Assembly: GCF_000226095.1 (NCBI RefSeq)
Contig: NC_016478.1
Coordinates: 1,974,001-2,038,000 of the forward strand
Origin: Thermothelomyces thermophilus ATCC 42464
Taxonomy: Eukaryota; Ascomycota; Sordariomycetes; Sordariales; Chaetomiaceae
Length of the DNA: 64,000 nt
Direction of reading: 5' to 3'
The notes beneath the pieces are model-generated. The model did not search any database. It saw only the letters and a program-made list of their open reading frames with translations, and was not told where the DNA came from. Positions 35,901 to 48,100 of the stretch are shown piece after piece (the stretch's first letter is position 1; each line of letters starts with the position of its first letter). The position numbers and the translations under genes were made by a program.

Positions 35901-35950
35901 ACGAGACTCTGACGCGGAAATGGACCGATCTCAAGAGACAGTTCCAATGA
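32917..35950 (+). CDS. GYP5: TBC-domain Rab GTPase-activating protein, Gyp5-like
   Basis: Four exons (32917-33096, 33217-34761, 34850-35791, 35888-35950) give 909 aa. The protein should speed GTP hydrolysis on Ypt/Rab GTPases at the Golgi and in secretion. Residues 1 to about 395 are disordered and include an Ala8-(Pro-Ala) run coded by GCT and GCCCCC repeats (33682-33735). The TBC domain runs from about 405 (IPNAIRGVIWQVL) to about 735. It has both catalytic motifs: the arginine finger in IRRDLGART (about 522-530) and the glutamine finger in GYAQGMNFL (about 559-567). A low-complexity insert of about 80 residues (GTDKEKKDKNRQSSG… to SAAERQKKEKED) splits the early TBC helices, as I recall for other filamentous-fungal Gyp5 proteins. 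A C-terminal coiled coil (about 760-890) ends in WTDLKRQFQ. Intron 1 (120 nt; GTATGC donor, CTGAC branch, CTGCAG acceptor) is a multiple of three without stops, so it may be mistaken for coding sequence. Confidence 0.93.
33682..33735 (+). repeat. Coding GCT/GCCCCC repeat (Ala-Pro tract)
   Basis: In-frame GCT repeats followed by GCCCCC repeats encode a run of Ala and then alternating Ala-Pro in the disordered N-terminal part of the Gyp5-like protein. Confidence 0.85.
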
Positions 35951-37049
35951 ATGAGTCTGTGCTCGCCCTTCCCCCACTCTGGGACCCGTCCGGGGAGGCT
36001 CTCGATTCGAAACTGGAGCACCAATCCCTTGCGGTGCCTGAGAGAGAGCGAGTTGAGACAAAAACAGCACTCGGCCGCCCGACAAGGCCCACTGGAGCAT
36101 TCCCGCTCATTGGGTGTTTCATTCCATCTCAAAACCGCAATGCAGCACCAGCAGCGAGGTGACTTTGGCTTTTGAGGAGAGCAGAACGAGCATATCGGCT
36201 GGACGAGGATAAAGGGTAGGATGGACGAGTGAGAGCCGCGGCCCAAAAACTGGAAGCAACAGGAATGAGCAGAGCAAGTGGTCTGCGGAGATAAGGCAAG
36301 AAAATCGAGCTCGCCGTTGTATACAATAGTGTGTGTGTGTGTGTGTTGGGTCGAACGGGGACAGCATTGGAAGATGGAGTAGAGATGCGAAAAAAAAGAA
36401 ACCTGGATCAATTGCATGATCGCATGGATGGGCGGACATGGACGGAATAGCATGGCATTTCAAGAAATCACATCCTTTAGTGGTGCACCTGTTGTTGTGC
36501 TATGACGATGAAGCTTTTACCGCGGCAGCCGCCACCGCAGCTGCTAAGCGCTACTCGCGGGCAACTGTTGTACAGTACATACTCTCACACACGGGTTCCC
36601 CAGACCACCCAGCATGTCCGGGCTCCTTGGTCTGTCGATCGGTGTACGCCCTCATCGTGGAACGGAGCCGCCTCTAGGTTCCGACCTTAAATTGCATGCA
36701 CTCCAAACCCCTCAAGTACTGCTCCGTCACATAGGTGCACACAAACTCAAGTTCAAGCCTGGGATTCATTGACTCTGCGGGGTTGCTGCTTATGGTGGTG
36801 GTATTGATATTCCATTGCCCTAAATCCCTGCCGTGCCCTGTTACCGGTGACGAAGCAACTGGAAATCAAAGTTGCGATGGCCGCCTTTTCCGTATCCGCA
36901 ATTTTTTAAACCCCATATCGACGAGACGGGCAGCGAAGCAATCAGAAATGACCCATCAACACCTAGGCGAAACGCCGACGCGCGCCCCCGTGCCCAGACC
37001 CGTTCCTTCCGTTCCTCATGACACCTATTCTCCCGCCCCGGCCCAGCGT
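35951..37049. other. Convergent intergenic region (Gyp5-like / eS8)
   Basis: About 1.1 kb between two converging genes, so mostly 3' UTR and terminator sequence. A TG microsatellite lies near 36331-36345. No gene recognised. Confidence 0.5.
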
Positions 37050-38010
37050 TTACTTGTGGAGCTTGCGCTGGTAGAAGGCGAGCTCCTCACCCTCGAGGAT
37101 GTAGCCATCGCAGCGACCGGATTGACCAGGGCGGCTCGAGATAATGGCATAGAGACGACCAGCTTCGAACTGCTTCTCGAGAGCGGGGTCGACCTTGCCG
37201 GAGGCGGCGAAGCGCGCAGCCTGCTTCTTCTCGACCGACTTGCTCTTCTTCACCTCCTCAGGGGCCTGGCCCTGCTTCTGTTGGCGGCGGCGGCCGAGCG
37301 GCTGGCCGTAGTGGGCCTCGTACCATTGACGGAAGGGCGCAGCATCGACTTGGACGACGGCGGACTTGGTCAGGGTGTTGGTGCGGACAAGCTCGTTGTT
37401 GGAAGGGTGATCTGATCATCGTAGCGTTAGTACACCATCTCTTCGGTAGCAAGAACCCCCCCAGGCAACCTACATGCGACCACGATGATACGGGTCTTGC
37501 GGGTGCAGCCCTCAGAGGCCCAGGCGAAGTTGCCCGAGTCGAGACGCAGCGCACGATATTTGTGGTTGCCACCGCGGGTGCGGACGACGTGGATGCGCTT
37601 GGGACCAATACGAGTGTTCGCAGGCTGGCGGCCTGCCTCGAAGGCTCTCTTCTTCCCTGTACGCAGCTGTCAGAAATTTTGAACATTTCCATGTGCGTTG
37701 AACAGGTCAGAACGCATGGGGTCGGTTATTGCGGCAAGTTGCCTACCCTTTCACTGCAAAAGGGTAGACAACCAGCCGCAAAACAACCTTCCAAGCGGAC
37801 CTTCGAGTGCCCCAGTGCCGAGGGGCTCTGGATGTAGCACGAAAACGGGATCAAGTCATGACATACGGTAGAAGCTGTAGCAGATCCGATGTTAGTCATC
37901 ACCATCGACGCCGCCCCAGTACATGATGGAGGGAAGAAGAAAGGGGAAACTTGCGATCGCTTGGCACCGGTAGCGGCGCGCTTGTGGCGAGAGTCCCGAG
38001 AGATACCCAT
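37050..38010 (-). CDS. RPS8: 40S ribosomal protein eS8
   Basis: Four exons on the minus strand (37955-38010, 37867-37874, 37474-37656, 37050-37411) give 202 aa, the usual eS8 length. eS8 is a structural protein of the small ribosomal subunit. The N-terminus [18 protein letters not shown] is diagnostic, followed by [59 protein letters not shown] and the C-terminus [20 protein letters not shown]. Exon 2 is a microexon of only 8 nt (CTTCTACC). Intron 1 (80 nt) appears to use a GC donor, GCAAGT, with a TGACTAAC branch site and a CTACAG acceptor. Taking the GT three bases downstream as donor would break the conserved KR-x-FYRKKR sequence. Intron 2 is 210 nt and intron 3 is 62 nt with TACTAAC. Short 5' exons with longer introns are typical of fungal ribosomal-protein genes. 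Confidence 0.93.
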
Positions 38011-38674
38011 CTTGACTGTGTCTGTATCAGGTTCGAGTTAGCGGGAAGATTCGTGATGAATTGGGCCTGCGAGTCGATATGGATCGGTGGTCTCGAGAAT
38101 CGGTCAAATTCGGTAAGAACTGACGTTTTTGAACTTGCGATACCGAGAAAGGGGCTAAATGCGTCGAAGAAGGGCAACGCGGACGTGAAGAGTGACTTAC
38201 CTCGCTGATCGTTGGTCGAGCGGTTGTGTAAAGGCGGGATCGGGTGCGCAGTCGATTTTGGAAAATGTGGGTGAAACTTTTTCGGCACCAAGTTGGACCG
38301 TTCCCGGTGCCCGGAGCCCTACAAGCCCGCGCACAGGCCTGGTGGGCAAATGCTGTGGGTCCAAGGTATGTACCCCACCCTTTCTGCCAAGGCCGAACTT
38401 TCAACCCCAGCGAAAATAGGCGTCATGGACCACAAGGGCCAAAAATACCGTTCTTATTAGGACAGGAGGACGTCCTGTACTGAGTAGCGGTGGTCAAATG
38501 CCCAATCGGACACCTTCACTATAACCCGCTCATTTTTGAGATAATTCCAATGTCACTTGAAACACGAGCTGAGGGATAACTTTAGAATTACCGTTTCACA
38601 ACATTTTTTCCGATCGTTTGTTGGAAAATGATAATGATATCCCCGGTGAAAAACACCACAGTTCTCCACGAGGA

Positions 38675-38716
38675 GAGTGTTGCTGGGCGAGTGTTGCTGG
38701 GCGAGTGTTGCTGGGC
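38675..38716. repeat. Three exact tandem copies of a 14-bp unit
   Basis: The unit GAGTGTTGCTGGGC occurs three times head to tail without a mismatch, so the array is probably young. It lies between the eS8 promoter and the Tom1 3' end. Confidence 0.9.
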
Positions 38717-39098
38717 CATGGCGTAGCCCGAGACGAAAAGCGAGTCACATATACCACAAGCCGCATTCCAGGTAATACTTGTAGACTCACCGTTGTATGT
38801 GCTCAGCCATTGGAGAAGAGGCATCCACACTCAATTATCTACCAAGCTGTCTCCGATAGACCAAGAAGCAGCAGAGGGAAAGGGGCCTGCACTCCACCTT
38901 TCCCACTTGAACTGCTAGGCCGGGTTGAGAACCAGCCGGCAGGCGAGGAAGAGAAAGAAAAACAATACAAGCAACCAAATCTACACCCGATAAACCCGTT
39001 TGTGGCCATTCCGCCATCCTTCCACCTCCCATCTGCAAGTGCAACCGGGCCTTGACCTCTAAAACCAATGCCATTCCTGACAGATGAGATATTTTGTA

Positions 39099-39112
39099 CC
39101 CCCCCCCCCCCC
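39099..39112. repeat. C14 homopolymer
   Basis: Fourteen consecutive C about 50 nt downstream of the Tom1 stop codon, hence G14 in its likely 3' UTR. Confidence 0.8.
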
Positions 39113-39163
39113 TCCGGTCATCATGGCTGTTCTATCCCGGGATTGCGCAATACTGCCTGGCGT

Positions 39164-42100
39164 TCAGGCGAAGCCAAAATAGTCGCTCCCAGCCGTGATG
39201 GCCTTGAGCAACTGGCTGCGCAAAACCTCGTAGCTCTCATACTCCGGAAGATCGAGCTCTGGGAAAGATGATTAGCTCCTGCTCAGACAAGAATAGGACA
39301 AGCAGACACTCACGGTTGAAGCATGTATGAGAGCTAGGGAGGCGATCCTTGTTGCCATAGTCACGGTGAATATTGAACCGGTTGATGCCGTTCATGCCTT
39401 CCAGTTCCTTGAACCCATTCAGAGGCACCTTAGACGTCCCAGTCACGAACTGCAAGAGCTTGGCCCGCTCCTCCTTGTCAAAAGATCGCACCGCGCGCCA
39501 GAACCACTGAATTTGTTGAGAGGCAGGCGTATAGTTCTGGTACTCGGTGTTGGCTTTCCAGTCGTCGACGTCAATTTCCGGCAAACCAGAGATGAGCAAC
39601 TCAAGTTCTTGCTCGGTGAAGATAGAGATAAGGTCCTCGGGGATGATGTCGTGGAACCCTGAGTCGCAAGATTAGCCCGACTGCATTCAACCAGCCTCAG
39701 CGCCTGAATACAACTTACCCTTCAAGAAGTTCTCCATCTGATCCTTGACCGAGGTGAGAAGCTTGTGCTCCACGATCAGCCGGACATATTCGTGCTTGTT
39801 CTCCTCTGTGACCGGAATGTTGCGCCCATTCTCAATGAGATCCACGACCTTAGTCACGCCAAACTCGTCGTCTTCAACCGAAAAGGTTTCAGTGATAATG
39901 TCGGTGATGTCGTTCTCGAGCATCCAGACAAGCGACTTGTAGTAGTCTGGATCGAACGACTCCATGTCTTTGACCGAAACCGGCTTGCCGAGGATGCGCT
40001 TGTAGACCGCACGACTGAAGTAGCAGTCAAGGACTCGGCCCTCGTACAAAGCCTTGCCGATGATGCGCCCAATGAACTTGAAGAACATCAAGTGCTCGTC
40101 ATTGACACCGCTGAGCTTGTTTGGGTGGAATGTCGTGCGGTCCGACGATACCGGGATGAAAAGCGCGTAGTTGGGGTCAAACATCTGGCGGGAGAGCACC
40201 TGGAACCACTCGCGCGTAACACCGCCGGCATCAACACCTTCCTCGCCCTGGAAGCGAATATTGAGCTTCCCGAACTTCATCTCCGGACCTGACTTGAAGT
40301 AGAGTGACTTGAACGAATCATGGAAGACCTGGTCTCGGCGCACCGACAATTGCAACGGCTGATACTGCTGCCGCTGCTGGCCATTCTTCGCATGCACGCT
40401 CCGGTTGAAGTAGTTCCGCTTGTTGTCAAACTCGAGAACTTTGGGGTTCTTGACCAGAAGAGAAAAGGTTCCCGACATGAGCTTGGGGTTTTGCCGAACC
40501 AGCTCATTGAGAATACGCCGATGTTCCTCTGTGAAAGTGAAGAACAGGCTTGCGATGCGGTTGTCTGGTGGCGGGCTCGACAGGAGCATTTCCTTCCCAG
40601 TCGCGACTTGCGAAGCAGACGCCTCGCTCAACGTCGTGTTTTTGCAAATGACCATCAAGGACTCGATCAGCGGTAACAGGATCGTTGCGACGTTGAGCAA
40701 GCTCTCCCGCTGCCGAATTGCGCTCAAGCAGGCACTCAACTTATCCCACATGGTCCCAAACGTTGGGTTCCAGTAGAGCGAGCTGAGAAGATCCTCCTTT
40801 GTCTCGTCTGTTGCTTCGCCGCCTTCTCCCACCCCGCTTGATTTCTTGCCCTTAGTGTCAAACAAGTGATCAAGTGCAGTCAAGACACGCAGCAACTTGT
40901 TCTGCTCAGATGCTCCAGGGGAGAATTTAGCGAGCGCAATCCCCTGAATCTCGGTGCCCGTCTCCGCTTTGAGAATATGAGGAAGCAGATCCTCAAGGTC
41001 AGACACAATGTTCTCGCTTAAGGCTCTAGCCTGAGAGACGAGTTCTTCGCCAAAGACCTTCTTCGCGCCCGGAATATTGGAGAGGTTCTTGATGGTCGAA
41101 ATTGTGTTCTGGAAAGTCTTGGAGCTACATTCCCGTGCAACAAAGACGTTGATGACCAGCTTCAAGTTGTAATCAGGGATGGTGGGCGGGACGAGCTGCC
41201 GGACTTTCTTCTCCTCGGTCTTCGGTTCTCTGGCTGTTGAGCTCTCTGCCTCGGGCTGCTCCATGTTTTCCGCCGGGGGTTGTTCTCCAGTCGCAGCCAC
41301 AGCAGTCGACTCGGCGGTCTGGGCCGCAGGAGGTTGTTCTCCTGAAGACTGGGCGGTCTCGGTACCTGCCTCACCCGTCTTCTCCTTTTCCTTTTCCTCG
41401 GCCTTCTTCTTGGCTTCCTCTTCAGCTTCCTTGCGCCGGCGCTCGAGAGCCTGCAGAGGATATGTGACCTTGTTGAGCAGATCCGCAAGAAGCTGCATGA
41501 CCGAAGAACTCTCCATGATGAGATCTCGATCCAAGAGGGCCAGAAGAGAGTTGATCGCATACTTCTGGGCCTTGGTACTGACGTCTTTGCCCTTGCCTTT
41601 GCGGCTCGTGCTTCGCTTGAGTGTTGAAGCCACAGTCTCATGCTCTGTAAGGAAAAGGGACGGGACGTGAGGGTTTTTTGTTGCGAGCTCCTGCAATAGA
41701 TCAAGACACTGCTGAACGATCAGCAGAGGCGAGACCTCCGAATTGCCGGACATTTGGTTATTGGCACCAGCATTGGTATATGTCCTCTTGAGGCTCTGCG
41801 GGGTCTTGGGGTCCTTGTCCTTGGGCTGCTTTGCCTTCAAGGACAACTGGCCAAAGCTGCGTTCAACAGCATCCATGTCGGTGCTGCCGTCCTGGAGAAT
41901 TTGAAGAAGGGTAGAAATGACCTCGAGGCGGTTTTGACGGTTCTCGCAGACATGCGCAAAGACATCGAACAGGTAGTTGCGGATGGAGCTTTGCTGCGTG
42001 ATGAACATGAGTCGGAGGAGGGTAGCGACACCCGCCTTGTCGAGCATCTGTACGATGGTGCGCCGTTGCGGCTTTGCCTCAGCCGCCGCTTCAGATCGAC

Positions 42101-45100
42101 GTGCAGCTTCCCTGGAACGGCTCCCTGGTGGTGGGACCCGATGGAGATGGTGGCGTTGAGCGAGAGCGCGAGCCTCTGCAGCGAGCTCGGGAGGCAATTG
42201 ATCCATGATGTCTTCGCCTTGCTCTAGCAGAACCTGCTCCCGCAGGGCTGGCGGGAAAGTCAACAGGATGCTTGCGGTATCCATTTCGACGGGGCCGAGG
42301 TCCTGGCCCGTAGCCGTAGCATGTCTTCGCTGTTCCTCGCGCTCACGGCGGCGCCGTTCTTGGCGTTCCTGCTGAACGATCTCCATACGAAGTTCTGCTG
42401 GCAGCGCCTCCAGAAATTCCTGGAAGACTTCAGTGTTCTCTCCCTCGTTGGCAGCCTGTTCGCGCGCCTGAGAGCGCCTGCTGCTCACGGTCTGAGCAAT
42501 AACTTCTTCCCTGAATTCTTCCGGGAGCGCGGCAAGGTATTCAGGGTCGATGCCAAGCTCGGTGACATCCACGGTCTCCCCACGGATAGTGGTGACAACA
42601 CGTTCCCTCGCCCGAGCTGGTTCCGGCGCGGCCTCCTGGGTCTCTTGGTGGGTTTCGACCCCTTCCATCGCCTGGGGCTCTTGAGCAGACACCTCCTCAA
42701 CGGCAACGGCCTCTTCTGCGGCGCGTGCAGCCTCCGCCTCGGCACGTTCCCGTTCCTCACGCTCACGCTCCTCGGCCTCCTTCCTTTCCCGAGCCGCTCT
42801 CTCCTCGGCTTCTTTCGCCTCTCGCTCCTTGCGTTCCTCTTCCTCACGCTTCTTACGTTCCTCTTCCCGCTTGCGCTTCTCCTCCTGTCGAGCCCTGGCT
42901 TCCTTTTCCCGCTGGATGGCAGCCGGCGTGAGCATGCCCAAAATTGCCGTCGCGAGCAACTTGGTTTTCTCGTTATGGTTGAAACCGAAGATCATCTTGG
43001 CCTCTCCTTGCCACCTCTCAGCGGTAGACTCAGGGAAGAATGTAACGGCTTGGTGGGGCTCCTGATATACTTCGCGGCGTGGTTCCCAGCGGGGCTCGCG
43101 GCCAGACTGTGTCATGCTAACCGGAATGCTGAGCTGACGAACCTCTCCAGCCGGGCCTTCAGATCGGAGCTGAAGGCTGAAAGAGGGACCGGCGCCGCGC
43201 GGGAACGGGATGCTCTGCATCAGATCGTTGATGAAAGCAAGAGGCGCATCAAGACCATGTCCCACCAAAGAACCCGGGAAGCCCAGCCTTATCATATGCT
43301 GGCCAGTGACTCGAGAAGCATCCTGCCCAGCTCGGTTACCCGAGAGCAGCAAAGGGTTGACACCATCGTCGGTCGGATTTGGAGGCTGCCGATGCTGGCC
43401 GTGGCGGAAGTAGCTACGAAAATCTAGAGAAATATCAGCATCACGGTCTGTTGTGCTCCAAAGTGCGCTCATGGGGCAGTCAAAAGCTTGACCAGGGATA
43501 TTTGCCATGATAAAGCCCGTCTGACGACTTGTCGATGCAAGGCGTTGGGAAGACGTACCGGGTCCCAAGGGATCGCGGTGGTGCCCGGCCATGAACGGCG
43601 CAGGGAAAGGACTCCGATTGCCTCCGTGCCGTAGACGGTGATGGGGCTCGATCTGGGAAACATCCCAGCCTAGGCCCGATGGCATTGTGGGAGGTGGGTG
43701 ATCGTCATCTAACACTCGTTAGAATCAGTACATGAGGGGCGGTGCATTTGAAGGAAACTTACGATGGTGACCAGGGTCGTAATACACCTCATCTTCCTCA
43801 CCTTCATCTTCCTCTTCCTCATCTGGTCTAGTTAGCTGAGCGCACAACGGAAAACCCGGGAGCGAATACTTGCCATCATCATCAACACCATCATCAATGT
43901 AGTGTTCATCAATCTCCTGCATATCTTCCGCATCAATTTCATCTCCGCCCTCGACGACGTTCCGTAGAATGTCGGGAATGTGGCCGAGTTGGTCGATGCC
44001 ATGTCCATGCATGAGTGCGTCGTGAATGTCATGCGCGCCACCTGCTTCGAAGCCGAGCTCCTCCTCGGCTTCATCTTCCTCTTCATCGGTTTCGCTTTCC
44101 CAACCAGACGCTCCTTCGTCGTCCACGGGGTTTCCTTCCTCGTCGACAATCTCGATGCGGTCTTCGATATCCTCCATGTCTTCGGAACCCATCTCGTCCT
44201 CGTCCTCGTCCTCATCCTCATCCTCCTCATCATCCGAGGGCTCTTCCTCGTCATCTTCGTCCATGTCCTCATCCATATCATCGTCCATGTCTTCGTTTTC
44301 ACCCATAATGACTTCCACAACGCCAGGTTCCCCCGGCATGCCTTCCACCTGACCCATTTCGCCCAGCTCGTCATCATCCTCATCGCTGGGGTTCTCTTCG
44401 TCATCCTGGGACATTTCGTCGCCATATTCGAGTTCATCGTCATATGGCTCGTCGTCGAACATGGCATGGTCATCTGTGATCGTCAGCACCACACGCCTGA
44501 TTTGGGCCTTGTCTTGGTTTCAAAACGCACCATCTTCGTCCTCGTCGGAGAAATCCTCCTCACGCCCAGGTTCGAGAATGCCGAGCGTGGAGTTGCGGTA
44601 GAGATCAGGGGTCTCCTCACGATCATCGTCCAAGTCCGAGAGGGACGACGCCGACGCGAAGTCGTCTTCAGGCTGATCAGTTGCTGTTACGGGAATAACG
44701 TCCGACTGGCTCAGCAAGCAGGCCGTTTTTGTCAAAGCGCGAAGAACACGCAGAATATACTTGATGGTGCGCTTGACGTTGGGAAAAGTGAGATCGATGT
44801 CGGCAATGGACGCAGTCAAGGCGGCGATATACCCCTTCTCATACATGAGGCGCTTGAGCTGCATCTGAGACCGGAGGACAGCGGGGTCGCTCGCACGGGC
44901 GTCCCTCTGCTGTGCTTCCTTGTCCTTCTCGCCAATCATCAAGCTCATCAGTTCCGCGGCGCACATCATCTTCCCATAGCGCACCTCAACCGGTTCGCCA
45001 GGCGTAGAGGCCTCCTTGTAGGCACGAAGCACGGTTTCGAGCACAAATCGGCGCACAAACAAAAGGTCCGAGTCATCGTCATACTCGAAGGAATTGCGAG

Positions 45101-48100
45101 TGCGGTCGACGGGTTTCTCTGGTGTTCTAGCAACCAAGGCCACGAGTACTGCCTGTGCGTGATTCGAGGTGGCAGCCTTCTTTCTAATGATGGTTGAGTC
45201 CATCGGAATGCCAGCAGGTCCCAAGCAAAGGAGATCGTTGAGCAGATAGTTAAGAACGCTCGAACGAGGCTTGATAGGCGTGTTCGTTTGGATTGGCACG
45301 CTCCGTTTGAAGTTGATAAACTCAACCTTTGCGCGGTTGTAACTCTGCAGCAGTTCCGCTAAGCAGTTGAGCAGAAAGCAGCGGTAGACAAAAATTGGGT
45401 GATCTTCCGCCTTGAAGGTCGGTCTGGGTGCCTTTCGCTCCTTTTCCTTCTGCTCGGATAGGTGCTGGTCGGGAGCAGGCGTTGCCTCCCCGCTTGCACC
45501 GGGTGATTCGCTTTCGGCTGTCAATCCCTTTGGAGAATGGCTTGACGGCTCTTTGTCATCGACCTCCCTGTAGTTCAACAACTCGCTAAGTAGGAAGTGT
45601 ATTACCCCGTCGGGATTCTCGAGAACGGGTCGCTTGAGCTCGAACGGGGTCTTTGGCGCATCCGCCATCTCCTTGTCAACAATTTCTGTTGACGGCTTGA
45701 CATCTTCGATAGTCAAGCCCTCTGTCGCTTGCACAGCGGGTCCCACAGAACCTTCCTTAGGAGACGTTTCCTGCTCTGCGGGTTTCTCCTTGAGGGATAG
45801 ATTGTACGTACGGATGGCCGGATCGTAAGTTGACCAACCGTTCAACTTGGTAAGGTCTGAAGTGACGTCGACGAAGAGCTTCGGTGAACGGAGCGCCACA
45901 TGAGACAGATGCCGCAGGTAACTTTGGAGGTCATGATAGCCCCGCGGATTTCGAGTCGAAGACAAGTACTGTTTGATCTCAGTCTCCATCATTTGGCGAA
46001 CCATGTCCTCATCCTCCACTATATGCCGGAGGATGATCATGATGTTGTCAGTGATATGGGCTTGGTTCAACCGAGCCGAGCCCCCACTGCACAACTGCTT
46101 CGCCATGACAAAGAGCCGCTGTAAATTACGCTTTTCTCCAACAATCTTAGCGATCCCATGGTCTCTGGTCAGGATCACGAGTATCCGCAGAACGGAGATC
46201 GCCAAAGCCTCCTCCTTGCCAATTCTTGGGAGGATGTCCAGAATTGCATTGAGGAGCTTGGTACGGTCTTCGGCGGATATTATGAGATCTTTGGTGACCC
46301 AAACTGGCGGCTCGACAACGTCGTCCTCTTTGGCAGGCATTCTCCATTCAACTTCTACCGGTTGTTCGTCGTCCGAGAGAAGAATCTCGAAGATAAGGAG
46401 GATGTAAGGAATCCATGACGGGAGCTCCTCATGTGAGCTCCCTGGTGAAACTCTCAGAAACCCGAGGTATTCTCCGGCGTTCTGCTTCAGGGTCGGCAGC
46501 GTAGTTTTGAAGAATGACCGATTTTGGAGAAGAAGCGACAACAGATGGGCGAAAGCTGCAATCCCGCGGCCGTTTGCTCGCTTCTCGTCGGCATCGTTCG
46601 GAGCGAATGACATGAGCGCGTTGGCAAGGACTTCACCAACTTCGGTCCGCTTGTCCTCATTATCGGACTTGAGTATTGTTGTTTGGATGAGGTCGCAGAC
46701 CTCGAATACTAGCTCCGGGTGCGTCCTGACGACATCTAGGCAACGATCAATCAAGTCGGTTTGAACTTCCGCCCTCTCCCTGTCGAGCTCATCCTTCGTG
46801 ATCGGAGGAGGTGTCGGAGAAATTTCAGACGGAGTTGAAGGGGGGATGGGGGCCCGAGTCGGGGCCGAGGAGGCACCAGCTTGTTCCTGACTCTCGGATT
46901 CTCGACTCTCGTCATCATGGCTTTCATCACTAGAACCATCATCAGAATGTTCTTCGGCTTCGCCAATCGCGTCTCGAATGAAGTTGTTCATCGAGTCCAA
47001 AGACATGGGATCCGTCGCGGTAGGATTCGCCGGAGCCGCTACCGCCTCGTCCCGAGTCGCTTGCGACTGGGGTGATGGCGGCCCCCGGTATGCATCCTGC
47101 TCAGGGACGGGATTTCGCTTGCCAGCCAGGCCTTTGGAGTGGGCGCGACAATACTCCGCCGAATCGTCGACCTTTCCGTTCGCACGGTAAACAGCTTCGC
47201 GAGCGAGTTCCTCATCGTACCCCATCCGGGTCAAATTCTTGATCTGGTCAGCATAAAGACGCCAGTCGAACCGGATAGTCGGCCGATCTCCGAACAGAGG
47301 CACTGGTGAGTTCTTGTCCGTCTTGCGCCATGCGTTCGTCTCCAGATCGGCAGCCGCAATTGTCTTGATGATATCGATGACTCTGCTCAGAACAGGAGTC
47401 GGCGCCTTCTCGGCGAAGTCTGACTCCCATAGCTTTCGGGCGGTTGGCAAAATAGCCAATCTCAACTCCACAATGAGTTGATGCCCCCGATCTCTGCTCC
47501 TGTCCGAGGACCGCGGGAACAAGCTGGTTTGACCCACAGACTCGTAGACGTTCTTGCCGCTGACGATGACGTGGTATATGTCGAGAATCTTTCTCATCCC
47601 AGCTGTAACCAGATGCAGCTTCTGGGCGTCCTGGCGCTCCGGCGCATCGTTGCATAGCTCATCGGCGAATTTCCGGAGCATAGTATTCAGGAACTCTATC
47701 CCACCACGGTCTTTGAACGCCACCAAAACAGGCAGGATGAGCTGGACGGAAGTGCGGTCCGGCTGCCGGGTTGGGTCGATCAGCATCTGGTTCAGTGCGT
47801 CGAACATGACATCCCAATATCGTAAGTCCCGAACCGTCAGACTCTGCTCCTGTGGCAGACTCAACTGCTCGAGGATCGTCTCCGCCAGCGTCTGCGCAAT
47901 GCTTAAGTGATGGGATCTCAAGTAGGAATCAGGGCCACGCCTGGACAACAGAACTTTCCCTATGGTCTGGAAGAACGGGAGCGTACTCGGCGTTAACGAG
48001 TTCAGGAGGCGGCTAATCACGAAATAGTTCTGAAATCGAGGCGAGGCGCGTTCTTCCTTGGTCGGCTCCTTGGGTAGTTTCGATGGCTCTGCTGCCTTGT

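Larger units (their letters stand above)
38011..39163. other. Intergenic region: eS8 promoter and Tom1 3' flank
   Basis: About 1.15 kb between two minus-strand genes. It should include the eS8 leader and promoter and the Tom1 3' UTR. It carries the 14-bp tandem repeat (38675-38716) and a C14 run (39099-39112). No gene recognised. Confidence 0.5.

Noticed and set aside
38027-38050. GGTTCGA-like B-box sequence near the eS8 start that could hint at a tRNA gene
   Set aside because: No matching A box, acceptor stem or cloverleaf around it. I found no tRNA gene in the window by eye.
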